Shown: piece after piece, positions 1 to 8,526 of the stretch
How the letters are laid out: each line of letters starts with the position of its first letter
How positions within the stretch are numbered: position 1 is the stretch's first letter
From: Hofstenia miamia
Taxonomy: Eukaryota; Xenacoelomorpha; Acoela; Hofsteniidae
Assembly: GCA_900660155.1 (NCBI GenBank)
Contig: CABFPE010000277.1
Coordinates: 857,921 to 886,347 of the forward strand
Direction of reading: 5' to 3'
DNA length: 28,427 bases
Translations under genes and position numbers: made by a program
Notes under the pieces: generated by a model
Told to the model about the DNA's origin: nothing
Databases searched by the model: none
Seen by the model: the letters and a program-made list of their open reading frames with translations, nothing else

Positions 1-135
1 TGCAAAGGTCATTGACATTTACCCATGAAATCCACTGTGAAAAAAGCATGTTTGACTAGCAGAATCATTCCTCAAATTTGATGGCATCATTTCTTTGAAG
101 TATTATATATCTTCACTCTACGCAGAGGTGAGGTG

Positions 136-204
<69 letters not shown>

Positions 205-410
205 TCGAAAATTTAAGAACAACATTTCTTCTATTTCAAATGCTGTTTGTGGAATTTAGCAAATTTGAAAACATGTCTTAATGAAAATATTAAAAATATT
301 ATTTATTTTTCACAAACAAATCAAACTCAAGCTGTTTGTTAATTTTTATCAAAATCTCAAAATATCATTTGATCCACTTTCCATTGTCCACCTTTTTCAG
401 GTGCACATTA
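1..410. other. AT-rich flank, no gene seen
   Basis: Left flank of the P element. It is AT-rich with a long AT dinucleotide run and no coding or RNA gene signal that I can support. Confidence 0.5.
140..201. repeat. (AT)n microsatellite
   Basis: About 31 uninterrupted AT units. It is a simple repeat, probably polymorphic in length and prone to assembly error. Confidence 0.95.
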
Positions 411-418
411 TCTGCGCC
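411..418. repeat. P-element target site duplication, left
   Basis: tctgcgcc directly before the left inverted repeat. It matches actgcgcc at 2704-2711 in 7 of 8 bases. Eight bases is the duplication length made by P-type transposases. Confidence 0.8.
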
Positions 419-451
419 CATGAACCTCTGAATTACTAACTGGACTGGAAC
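419..451 (+). repeat. P-element terminal inverted repeat, left
   Basis: Starts CATGAACCTC and ends CTAACTGGACTGGAAC. The last 17 bases are identical to the reverse complement of the right end. All five mismatches lie between positions 8 and 16. Confidence 0.92.
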
Positions 452-474
452 CAATCAAATTTGTGCAATCAATA

Positions 475-494
475 ACCGCAAGATTTGGCTGATT
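475..494 (+). repeat. P-element subterminal inverted repeat, left
   Basis: Pairs with the reverse complement of 2638-2657 in 17 of 20 positions (core CGCAAGATTTGGC). Internal inverted repeats are known in P elements as enhancers or protein-binding sites; that role here is inferred. Confidence 0.8.
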
Positions 495-572
495 GAAAAC
501 AACGCTTGAAGAAAGGAGTTAATACATACACGTCCGTGATAGCGGCGTGACCATTAAATTAGCTCATGCAAT

Positions 573-901
573 ATGGTTTATAAATGCGTTGTACCAGGTT
601 GCAAAAGTGGGTATGAATCGAGTTCGAAAAGAAATGATTGTGAAACCACATCTTTTCATTCATTTCCTAGTGAAAGTCATCGTTTGAATTTATGGCTTAA
701 AAAAATTCCTAGAGAAAATTGGACGCCGTCAAAGCATTCAAAAATTTGTTCGAAACATTTCGAAGATACGCAGTTTGTGAGAAGTTCCATGGACAAAGAT
801 TGTTGGCGAAAAAGCAAGCACTCAAAACGCACACTTTCCAAAGGGTATCTTAAAGACTCAGCAGTGCCTAGCATTTTCCCTTGCTTACCAAAGTATTTAA
901 G
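573..901 (+). CDS. THAP DNA-binding domain exon of P-element transposase
   Basis: First exon of the transposase gene. THAP domains are C2CH zinc-binding DNA-recognition modules of about 90 residues. Visible here are C5 and C10, then C59-x2-H62, the invariant W50, F31-P32, and the closing AVPSIF box at residues 97-102. The start at 573 places the first Cys at residue 5, as usual for the family. A good splice donor follows the domain (ATTTAAG then GTAAAA, intron from 902), and a T-rich acceptor ends at 999 (TTTTTGCAG). Splicing keeps the downstream frame used by the transposase ORF at 1160-1720. The domain itself looks intact, unlike the catalytic part. The inferred role is recognition of the element's own ends, although a domesticated THAP protein cannot be excluded. 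Confidence 0.88.
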
Positions 902-999
902 GTAAAACATTAAATTATGTGTAAATATTGATTGCGAAAATCTACTTTGCTTATAATTCTTACTTCTCTTTTTATGGTATTATCTAATAATTTTTGCAG

Positions 1000-2469
1000 A
1001 AATAGTAATATTAGTAATGCTGACGTTGTTGATTATATAAAAAAGAACGGAAGATATGACTATTACTGAAAAAACCGTTATAATTATAATAGACGAAGTT
1101 CAAATAGGGCGTTTATTGTAAAATATTTATGCAATAATGAGCTGGAGATTCCAATTTTCTTGGATACTACTACACCTATTTTTCCCATTTTCGATCCAAC
1201 ACACGATATAAAGAATATTTTCAATAACTTTCAGAGAAGAAAATTTTTTCGATGTCCATCCTTTCGTAATTTTCCTGCATTTGAGGCTAATTTTAATGAT
1301 GTAATCGAACTTTTTGAAATTGAAAAAGAAATTCGACTTAAAATGGCTCATAAATTAACAAGAATGTTTAATCCCAATAACATTGAAAGAACGTCTACCA
1401 AATTTGCTTTGGCACTATTTTCCGAAAGTACTATTGCTGCTATGGAGTATTATATGATTTCACGAGAAAAAAAATGGGAAGGAACAGTTTATTTTTTAAA
1501 AATAATTTTCCAATGGTGGTCCATTGTGAATGTCAAAACATGTGACAAGGGTCTTCACAAACGAAGTTGTTTTAGTGACCCAATTAGAACAATTGAGGAT
1601 TTCAAAATTGAATACTTACTCCAAATATCAGAATGGTTTCATCATTGGGAGAATTATGAAAATGGACCTGGTTTAACTGAAGCTACTTTTTTGCCTGTCG
1701 AATTACTTCTTTTAGCATAGCCAAATTAAGTGTTTTCCTAATTGAAAGTGGATTTCAATTTGTTCTCACTGGGTATTTTTCCAGTGATAGACTGGAGAAG
1801 AGATTCTCATGGTATCGGCAATGCTGCGGAGGAAAGTATTATATATCAGTAAAAGATATAATTCACTGCGAAGCCAAAATTAAGCGATTGTGTCTAGTTA
1901 AATATTCTAGTTTAGATCTTCGTAATTTAGACGTTGGCTTAGACCCCAATACTAAGGAAAACATAAAGCTGTGCGAGTTCTTCTCTTCAGAGGAAGTATT
2001 GGATTTAAATTCAGAAAATTTTGAACTGGAAACTGATAGTGCTAACATTTGTTTTTATATTGCAGGATACATTGCTAAATCCTTGTCCAGTCAAATCAAT
2101 TGTCATGAGTGTAGAAGACAATTGGTCAGTTCAGAGACTGAAACCTACACTAATACACTATTTGGAGACTTCCTAAACATTGTTGATCGTGGTGGACTAC
2201 TTCACCCTTCCGATCTGTTATTTTACATTGTCTATTATACATTGAGCACGTTTCACAAGGTTTTACTGCATGAAAAATTTTTGCTTATTTCTAATCAGAA
2301 CGTTTTTTACTTCTTTCATTCATTGTGTCAAAATGGACTAAAAGAACATTTTCATGTAACAAATATTTGCTGTAGACAGCATTTTAACAAAAATTCATTG
2401 GAATTAATTATTAAAAAAGACATTCAACTGTCTAATGAAAAATTTTGTCAAAAATCAAAACACTTCTAG
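1000..2469 (+). pseudogene. P-element transposase catalytic region, broken
   Basis: Continuation of the THAP exon. Recognisable P/THAP9-type segments, in order, are: IIIDEVQIG (about 1083-1109, likely first acidic catalytic region, in another frame); FDPTHDIKNIFNNF (about 1190-1231, the conserved H-x-(I/L)-K-N-I-x-N block); LTGYFSSDRLEKRFSWYRQ (about 1768-1825); and a C-terminal FYIAGYIAKSL followed by CHECRR near 2055-2120. Breaks are an in-frame TGA at 1067-1069, a frame change near 1050-1110 around the DE motif, and another near 1700-1711 that moves the reading into the frame of 1888-2469. The spacing from THAP domain to DE motif (about 30 codons) and from DE motif to the FDPTH block looks too short, suggesting internal deletions. 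The stop at 2467-2469 is followed by several AATAAA-like sites near 2600-2630. Almost certainly non-functional. Confidence 0.87.
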
Positions 2470-2637
2470 TACACGTATGAAAAGAAGTAAAATTGTAAAA
2501 TTTCAAGCTAGTAGTTCTTTGTATTGATTTTATGAAAAATCATTTTTTGATTTATACAATTTTTTGTACATAAATACAATGATTTCCGTGTTATTTCTGT
2601 AAATAAAATAAATTATTATTAATAAATAAAATTCTAA

Positions 2638-2657
2638 GATCGGCCAAATCTTGCGAT
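2638..2657 (-). repeat. P-element subterminal inverted repeat, right
   Basis: Partner of 475-494, lying 13 bases inside the right terminal repeat. Confidence 0.8.
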
Positions 2658-2670
2658 TAATGTTTTTTTT

Positions 2671-2703
2671 GTTCCAGTCCAGTTAGTGTTATAGAAGTTC
2701 ATG
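2671..2703 (-). repeat. P-element terminal inverted repeat, right
   Basis: Begins GTTCCAGTCCAGTTAG and ends GTTCATG at the outer boundary. Complementary to 419-451. Confidence 0.92.
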
Positions 2704-2711
2704 ACTGCGCC
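2704..2711. repeat. P-element target site duplication, right
   Basis: actgcgcc, matching the left copy in 7 of 8 bases. Confidence 0.8.
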
Positions 2712-3440
2712 GAAAGTTATGTTGCATTATCTGAAGGCATTAATGTCTTTTAGCATATCTGCTGGCGTCAATTCAAAAAAATTTCCAGATCCAAATATTC
2801 CATATCTTAATGTAGCTCTCGAAATACATAAGTTTCAACGTTTTTTCGTGGTATACAATTGAAAACTAATTATTTAGAACATTACAATCTATAAGCATCA
2901 TAGCCTACGCTTCACGCTCGTTTCTGTATACATAAAAGCTTTGCTCTATGCTTTAAATACCATTGTATATTATTGCATCTGAACTGTTGAAAATATCTGC
3001 CCCATTCTAAAAACACAATATCGGAATTTCCAAGCTACGTTTTAGTACGTCATGTCTTTTTAGCATCGTTAATAGGTATTATTAAAGAAATAATTGCAAT
3101 GCGATTATTGCCACTGTATAATAATACAATAACCGAATTATTATTATTATTATTTTCAGTAATATAATAAAATATAACGTAGTGTAGACATTAATGTATA
3201 CAATGCTGGGTGAATTAATTGAGCCAATGTATAAATTTAACTATTTTGGTGAATTAGTGGAGCCACACTCACAGAAACACACATTGTCGTTGTTTCTGCC
3301 ACACACATACATTAGTTAATCTTTTCTGCTAATTTCATATTGGTTTATTTCTAATTTGCTCATTTCTCATTGTATATCCGTTGCATATACTATTGTGAGT
3401 TTACATTGCCTTTTCACTATTTTAGAGATATGGATGTTAG
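2712..3440. other. Spacer without a recognisable gene
   Basis: AT-rich spacer. It has a short (TTA)n run near 3139-3154 and a direct repeat GGTGAATTA-GAGCCA at about 3209 and 3250. No reading frame or RNA gene is supported. Confidence 0.5.
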
Positions 3441-3892
3441 TGAGCCACTTCTACTATTCGCAGGTCGCTTCGCTGTAGTGGACTTGTGACATCGTCCAGT
3501 GAAGTCGCCATCCCTCAATGCTAAAAAAAATGCGAGTTCGCCTACCGTGGGCCGTTCAACACCGTCTGTGGACTGCTGATCAGTGGAGCAATACAATTTT
3601 CAGCGACGAAACAGCAATAAATCTTTCAATTCGCCGTCCCCAATTTGTACGTAGACGCAGAGGTGCCCCAATCCTCCTTAATCAAACTGTGTCGCATAGA
3701 CCATTTGAACAGCATGTCATGTTCTGGGGGTGCATCTCTCGCCAAGGACCAGGGCCTCTAGTTCCGGATGAAGGTACAATGAACGGCCAGAAATGCATGT
3801 CTGTTTTGCGAGACCATCTACTACCGGCGGCTGCTGAGTGGTTTCGGCAGATTGACAATGTTTTTGTGCAAGATAATGCACCCTGTCATAAG
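3441..3892 (+). pseudogene. Tc1-like transposase, truncated
   Basis: Fragment of a Tc1/mariner-superfamily (Tc1 branch) cut-and-paste transposase. A helix-turn-helix remnant (STIRRSLRCSGL, about 3447-3482) lies in one frame. After a run of eight A at 3523-3530 the reading shifts into the open frame from 3518: RLPWAVQHRLWTADQWS, then IFSDET (first catalytic Asp), VMFWGCISRQG, and VQDNAPCH (second catalytic Asp). The third catalytic residue and the usual DLNPIENLW-like segment are absent, because homology stops after PCH near 3890. The N-terminal half of the DNA-binding domain and both inverted ends are also missing. It is clearly dead. GC content is higher than the surroundings, as expected for inserted sequence. 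Confidence 0.85.
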
Positions 3893-4023
3893 GGAATAAA
3901 TATCAATGGACTGGATCAATCCATATGCAGATCCAGATCGACGGCAACCCAGGCGAATATTCAATTTATAAGTTTTACCAATTCTGCCCGTAGTAGGACA
4001 GAAATTCTTCTTAATATTCCCTT
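3890..4023. repeat. Possible small insertion with 9-bp inverted ends
   Basis: AAGGGAATA at 3890-3898 is perfectly complementary to 4015-4023, and CAT flanks both sides. The segment begins exactly where Tc1 homology stops. Transposase homology does not clearly resume after 4023, so this could also be chance. Confidence 0.35.
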
Positions 4024-4650
4024 CATTAAATTATTATCAAAGGGTTTTCCTGAAGGAGATCAAGGAATGCCGTTTCCATTAATAAAATGGATTATATGTA
4101 AACAGCAATCTAAATTAATTGAATTCTGATTATGAATGATTTCATTAAGGTTTACTGAAAATTCAAAATTTACTAATATATTTTCAGGAATGATTGCTTG
4201 GCGAAGGTATATGGCAATTACCACTTAGTCTCCTTTTGCAGGCTACAACTAATTAAATTTTGAAGTAGATTTCTTCTCATATGAAAATATTAGCAAGCTG
4301 AATTATTTTCTGGCAGTTTAATGAAAATGTAACATACTGTAGATTATGACTAAATATTAGCCCCTTTTGTACCATAGACCTTTTCTGAAACTAAATTTTG
4401 AAAAGTAATATTTAGCACATGTCTTGTTTGCTTTAGAGTAACTTTTACAAATCAATGGTATCCAATGAGTCATGTCCGCATCTTTGATGAGTTACTTATA
4501 TACACCTTTGCTATATTATGCGCAAATATACTATTTGCAGTGGTAATTTATATTGATTTATAGCCAACATTACATACTGCTACATTGTGTAAATTTGAGT
4601 TTCCCAGTGGTGTAGACAGGTTCTTTTCATAAATGTAGATTGGACATTTA
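4024..4650. other. Spacer without a recognisable gene
   Basis: AT-rich, with stops in all frames and no recognised motif. Confidence 0.5.
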
Positions 4651-4658
4651 ATGGTGGT

Positions 4659-4791
4659 CAGTGCGACGCAGGGGGGGCATGGTGGAAGGTCCCCCCTCAG
4701 GTTTCCAAATTTTATTTTGAATGGATAAATCGAAAAAATTTGTAGTGACGATGATGTCCCCCCCCGTCAGAAAATCCTGCTTATGCCCCTG
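4659..4791. mobile_element. Short hAT-like MITE with perfect 8-bp duplication
   Basis: A 133-bp non-coding element. The left end begins CAGTGCGACGCAGGGG and the right end, read inward, is CAGGGGCATAAGCAGG; they are imperfect inverted repeats. The perfect 8-bp direct repeat ATGGTGGT flanks it (4651-4658 and 4792-4799), the length made by hAT transposases. Internal C and G runs (GGGGGGG, CCCCCCCC) stand out in the AT-rich background. A second, longer copy of its left half lies at 7617. Confidence 0.7.
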
Positions 4792-4799
4792 ATGGTGGT

Positions 4800-5337
4800 G
4801 ACTACAAAATATATTTTTCATTCAGGAATATCACAGTAATACATACACGTAGGTATATAGATATCAACATTTGCAGCAACATCATTCAAAAAATGATGAT
4901 GAATTGGCATCATTTAAATCTTAAATTCAACTTAATCAATCTTAAACATCATGATGTCAAATTTGTTAAATAAAGTGAAGAAGTATCTGCTTCTAAATTT
5001 AGAGATGCTGGTGTACACTCTGAATTATAATGCGCTTCATGACGTAATATTTGAAAGATGATTAGGATCATGAAAATCAATGCAGTAGACATTCAAGTAT
5101 CAGCATGTGAATGATATTAGTCTCAAATTATTAAAGCATGCAGCAGACATATTTGCATTTTGATTAAAAAATACATAATATTACTTCTCCTACTATTTTT
5201 GAAAGCATCTCCAGTAAAAAATTGGAAAACTTTGATTGAGTAACTCCAGTACTGATAGAATTATATTTAACTTTCCAATTTAAATTATTTAAGTATATAA
5301 ATATTCATTATATATATATATATATATATATATTCAC

Positions 5338-5370
<33 letters not shown>

Positions 5371-5944
5371 ATTATATATATATATATATATTAAGGATTA
5401 AGTAATTGGAAAATTCAGCTTATGGTAAGTACAATGTACTAGAACAAATAAAAGTGATTGCTCATGCTATTTTAGTAAGTAAAACTTAATATTGTGAAAA
5501 TTTCTATCATTAAATCACAGAAAGACATCATGGAGGTGATGATATTTTAGGAAAACAGTTTGTCAGAGCTTCGTCTTCCCTTAGTTGGAGATTGTCTGAA
5601 ATAAATTTGCAGAGCATTTCCTTTTAGCACCTCCAAAGAGTTAAAGGTGCTCATTTTTGAATTAGTCTCGATTTTGAAAGTAAATAATCAGTACTTACTT
5701 TTCGAAAGTATTCTAGATGCATAAAAATTACGAATTTTTTGAAACGATTTATTTCAAAGTAAATATATTGCAGGTTTTAGGGTAGTTTGGACGTATTTTT
5801 TGGGTTCTAAATATTTAAAAGTTCTTAGGTCTTGCAGGTGCCCTGTTCTTTGAAACTCAAAAACAGCAATTGGGGTAGACTTATAATTGTCAATTTAAAT
5901 AAATTTTTAAGTATAGAAATACACATAATTTAAATATGCATAGA
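4800..5944. other. Spacer with AT microsatellite
   Basis: No gene supported. It contains a compound AT repeat at 5311-5391. Confidence 0.5.
5311..5391. repeat. Compound (AT)n microsatellite
   Basis: Three AT runs separated by short interruptions (TTCACT, AAT). Confidence 0.9.
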
Positions 5945-5978
5945 CCATGGCCTACTAAATAAATTTAGTGGGCCATGG
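5945..5978. repeat. Near-perfect 34-bp palindrome
   Basis: Arms CCATGGCCTACTAAAT (5945-5960) and ATTTAGTGGGCCATGG (5963-5978) pair in 15 of 16 positions around a 2-base centre. The direct repeat GCATAGAC overlaps both edges (5938-5945 and 5978-5985). It could extrude as a cruciform or be a very small foldback insertion. No gene is next to it. Confidence 0.85.
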
Positions 5979-7439
5979 CATAGACTAAGAAATACCATAA
6001 TATTTGCATGGTCAGCATAGCGCGTAGCCCTTTGTCCAACTAATTTCTCTCAAGATTCATTGGAGAAAGAGTATTAGAAAGAGATATTGTGTAGTTGTTT
6101 CTAATAGCATACTTTATAGAATTCTGTAAATATGAGTCACTCCGACAGTGCTGTATTTACCTAAAATATTTTTGTTAAATTGACTAAGTATTACAGTTCT
6201 ATATTTATGAATTTTAAAGATAAATATAATATAAAGTCGGTGCCATTTTTATAGACTAGATTGTGAAACAGACCTGACAACCAATTTAGTTTGGATCTGG
6301 CCTGATTGACTCTTGCTGACAAAATTCTACTGGGTCAACAAAACTTAATAAATAAATGTTTTCATTCACAGCAAATAGTTTTGAGCTCATTTTAGTTCTA
6401 TGGTACTGTTGTTTTTGTCATGCAAAAGTTTTAAAACCTGTTGGGTTTTCTAAAAAATCACTCCCCAGAAACTTATCAAATTCTGAATTTATATTCAATT
6501 GAGACGCCTTTTTGAGTTTTTATTACATTTTTATGTTCTATGAAGTTCCTAGAAGGAATCAAGAAGCTTCCTTTAGAATCCTAGCAGGAACCCTTATGTT
6601 TCCTAAAAATCCTAGTGCAAAATCGATGATTTTATAAATTGCATGACGTTCAGGTGCGCAAATAACAAAATGCCAAATTTTTGTCAAAATACTAATGTTT
6701 GAAGAAAATATATTTACACCATGTCATCTATTCCGTGACAATTTTGTTGAAATGACATACATATTTTGATCAGCTTACTCTAACCCACAAGAAAGTGATT
6801 AGATCATATGTCAATATAGGGCCAATCAATCTGCTTCATATATTTATTCCAGTAGAGGCTATAGCATAATTACATAACTCATATGATAAATTATTTTACA
6901 CCAATACAAATATTCAGGATATTAACTATAAGAGCATGTAGTTTCAAGAAACTTACTTTGTTGAATACGGCTCAAGAATGATGATGATTAATTCAATTAT
7001 GAAAGTCATGCCAAATTATGTTGTAAGCAAGCGTGTAATGTAAATCATTGCGCGCATTTGCCAAATCATGTAACCACACAAATGCATTAGCACGTTCACT
7101 GATTATAAGGCTGACCAATTATGCTCTATTCAAATAGCTTTTATGCACATAAATATGCTTTATTAAACATTAAATTATGCTGTATAGAAAATGCACTTCT
7201 TGCACAAAATTATATTTATTCAACACAAAGAATTTTTTTTGAAAACTGACATAGTTTTTACAAAATCAATATTACAATTATTAAAAAAATCGGTAAATTT
7301 TCAAAATTAATAATTTTATAAATCAACATTACAATGATTAAGAAATACTATCTACAAATGCACACAATTAATTTAATATGATTTACAGCATACTTTATTC
7401 CAATCTAATGATGAGCCGCTAGAAATTTTGCTACAATCA
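5979..7439. other. AT-rich spacer without a recognisable gene
   Basis: Roughly 1.4 kb with dense stops in all frames. No motif, RNA gene or clear inverted ends seen. Confidence 0.5.
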
Positions 7440-7616
7440 TATTAGCATTGCCTTGCATCATCGCAATTGAAAGATTGCAAAAATCTAGAGGCAGCAGTTG
7501 TCACATTTCTATTGTCTATTTTCCGCGATTCTGCAAGCAAGTCCAGCTTCAGAAAATTCTTAATTGAGGTAGCTGAGAAACCCCCTAGTGTTTGTAGAGC
7601 CATGGGTACCAATAAA
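7440..7616 (-). pseudogene. Retroelement polyprotein, extreme C-terminal segment
   Basis: Minus-strand reading from about 7616 downward gives LLVPMALQTLGGFS followed by about 35 residues ending RFLQS. It resembles the tail that follows the ALDVTV-type domain in a family of invertebrate RT polyproteins (pattern F-x-P-L-x3-L-G-G). It is separated from the rest of the polyprotein (7735-8090) by the MITE copy that starts at 7617. No intact frame exists. The identification rests on order and short motifs and is moderate. Confidence 0.5.
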
Positions 7617-7734
7617 CAGTGGCGTACCCGGGGGCATGGTGGAACGTCCCCCCCGTCAGGTTTCCAAATTTAATTTTGACTGGATAAATCAAAAAAATTT
7701 TTCGTAAAAAATTGAAAAATTTAAAATCTAGGAT
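7617..7734. mobile_element. Second copy of the CAGTGGCGTA MITE family, left part
   Basis: Starts CAGTGGCGTACCCGGGGG at 7617. It then follows the 4659 copy closely through GGCATGGTGGAA, the C run, TCAGGTTTCCAAATTT and TGGATAAATC to about 7705, after which the two diverge. I cannot find its right end or a duplicated target, so the right boundary given is approximate. It interrupts the minus-strand retroelement polyprotein. Confidence 0.65.
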
Positions 7735-8090
7735 CGTGAAATGCATTTTTTAGGGTTTATTTTCTCAATATTTTCAAAAATCGTTGAAATTTGCAGCGGA
7801 GAGATAACAGTCAAGTCTAGTGCAGCAGGTTTACCTGCAGACCAAACAGGAATGAAACCATTACCAGGCTTGAACCGGATCCCATTCTTTAAATTACGTT
7901 GCTCTTTGACAAGAGAGAAGGAGGCAGAAACTGTAATTGAATTTACAATATTAAAAAATCGATCACGCAGACCAATTTTGTCACCTTTGCTACGGCAAAA
8001 AAAACATGGTTCTCATATATATCTGAAGTCCCATATTCTCGATTCTGAATAGAGCGTGAGAACTACCGATCTACTGCCTAACATTCGGAG
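7735..8090 (-). pseudogene. Retroelement polyprotein, C-terminal endonuclease-like domain
   Basis: Minus-strand reading from about 8003 to 7784 gives SKGDKIGLRDRFF, then KPGNGFIPVWSAGKP and AALDLTVISPLQ. This layout (a G-D-x-I-x3-D/H-x-L-R-D block, a P-x-D/N-x-F-x-P-x-W-S-x-G block, then A-L-D-x-T-V-x-S-P-L-Q) recurs in uncharacterised RT-bearing polyproteins of invertebrates, C-terminal to the RT. The acidic pair around a conserved beta-strand-like LDLTV could be a PD-(D/E)XK nuclease fold, which is inference. A second, plus-strand copy of the same domain is at 16290-16672. Upstream frames are disturbed (8000-8090), and the 428-bp MITE at 8091-8518 separates it from the RT part. Non-functional. 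Confidence 0.7.
8083..8090. repeat. hAT-like MITE target duplication, left
   Basis: ATTCGGAG; matches ATTCAGAG at 8519-8526 in 7 of 8 bases. Confidence 0.75.
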
Positions 8091-8518
8091 TAGAGGTGGG
8101 CGCCGCCATCAGCTGAATAATATTGTCGGTGCACACCCAATAAGGACAGTGGCAGTGGTGCAGCCGGCTGAGTGACATCTATAAAACTGGACTTGACTGT
8201 AAAATATTCCATGTAGAAACCCTATAAAGCCTATAGCCCTGTAGAAACCTTATATGATGTAAGCAGTGTTGTGAGACTATCTTGCTGCAAAAGGGTTCCT
8301 CATAGGCTTACAGGCAATCTGATTAATAAAACATAACCTAATAAATGTTAAACCTCATTAGCACATCAAACACATTAAATGCCGTTTCCTTTTTATGACA
8401 GAATTCGTTTGTTTTGATATAGTTTTAGTTATCAATCTGCTCACCCATTTAAATTTTTTGGCGGCTGGCTGACCTAAAATATGTTAGCGGCGGCTCAGCC
8501 GACTGGCACCCAGCTTTA
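8091..8518. mobile_element. 428-bp hAT-like MITE inserted in retroelement
   Basis: A non-coding element whose left end TAGAGGTGGGCGCC matches the inverted right end TAAAGCTGGGTGCC in 11 of 14 positions. Similarity continues weakly inward (CCATCAGCTGA against CCAGTCGGCTGA). An 8-bp flanking duplication (ATTCGGAG, ATTCAGAG) fits the hAT superfamily, whose ends often read TAG/CAG-AG-GTGGGC. Both termini are GC-rich against an AT-rich core. There is no transposase ORF inside. The insertion splits the minus-strand polyprotein reading just after LNLRSSEF. Confidence 0.8.
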
Positions 8519-8526
8519 ATTCAGAG
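8519..8526. repeat. hAT-like MITE target duplication, right
   Basis: ATTCAGAG, partner of 8083-8090. Confidence 0.75.

Larger units (their letters stand above)
419..2703 (+). mobile_element. Degenerate P element (THAP-type DNA transposon)
   Basis: A 2285-bp DNA transposon. Its ends are 33-bp inverted repeats (419-451 and 2671-2703) that match in 28 of 33 positions and begin CATGAAC. It also has an inner inverted repeat (475-494 against 2638-2657, 17 of 20) and an 8-bp flanking duplication with one mismatch. Inside lies a plus-strand gene with an N-terminal THAP domain followed by P-type transposase segments. P-element ends beginning CATGA, an 8-bp duplication and subterminal inverted repeats are known hallmarks of the superfamily, and all are seen here. 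The coding part has a stop and frameshifts and looks shorter than a full P/THAP9 transposase, so this copy is probably not autonomous. The divergence between the two ends and between the two duplications suggests an old insertion. Confidence 0.92.

Noticed and set aside
677..910. Minus-strand frame opposite the THAP exon
   Set aside because: A shadow of the THAP-coding strand with no motif of its own.
3285..3311. Small hairpin CAGAAACA...TGTTTCTG
   Set aside because: Arms of about 8 bases with mismatches are expected by chance at this scale.
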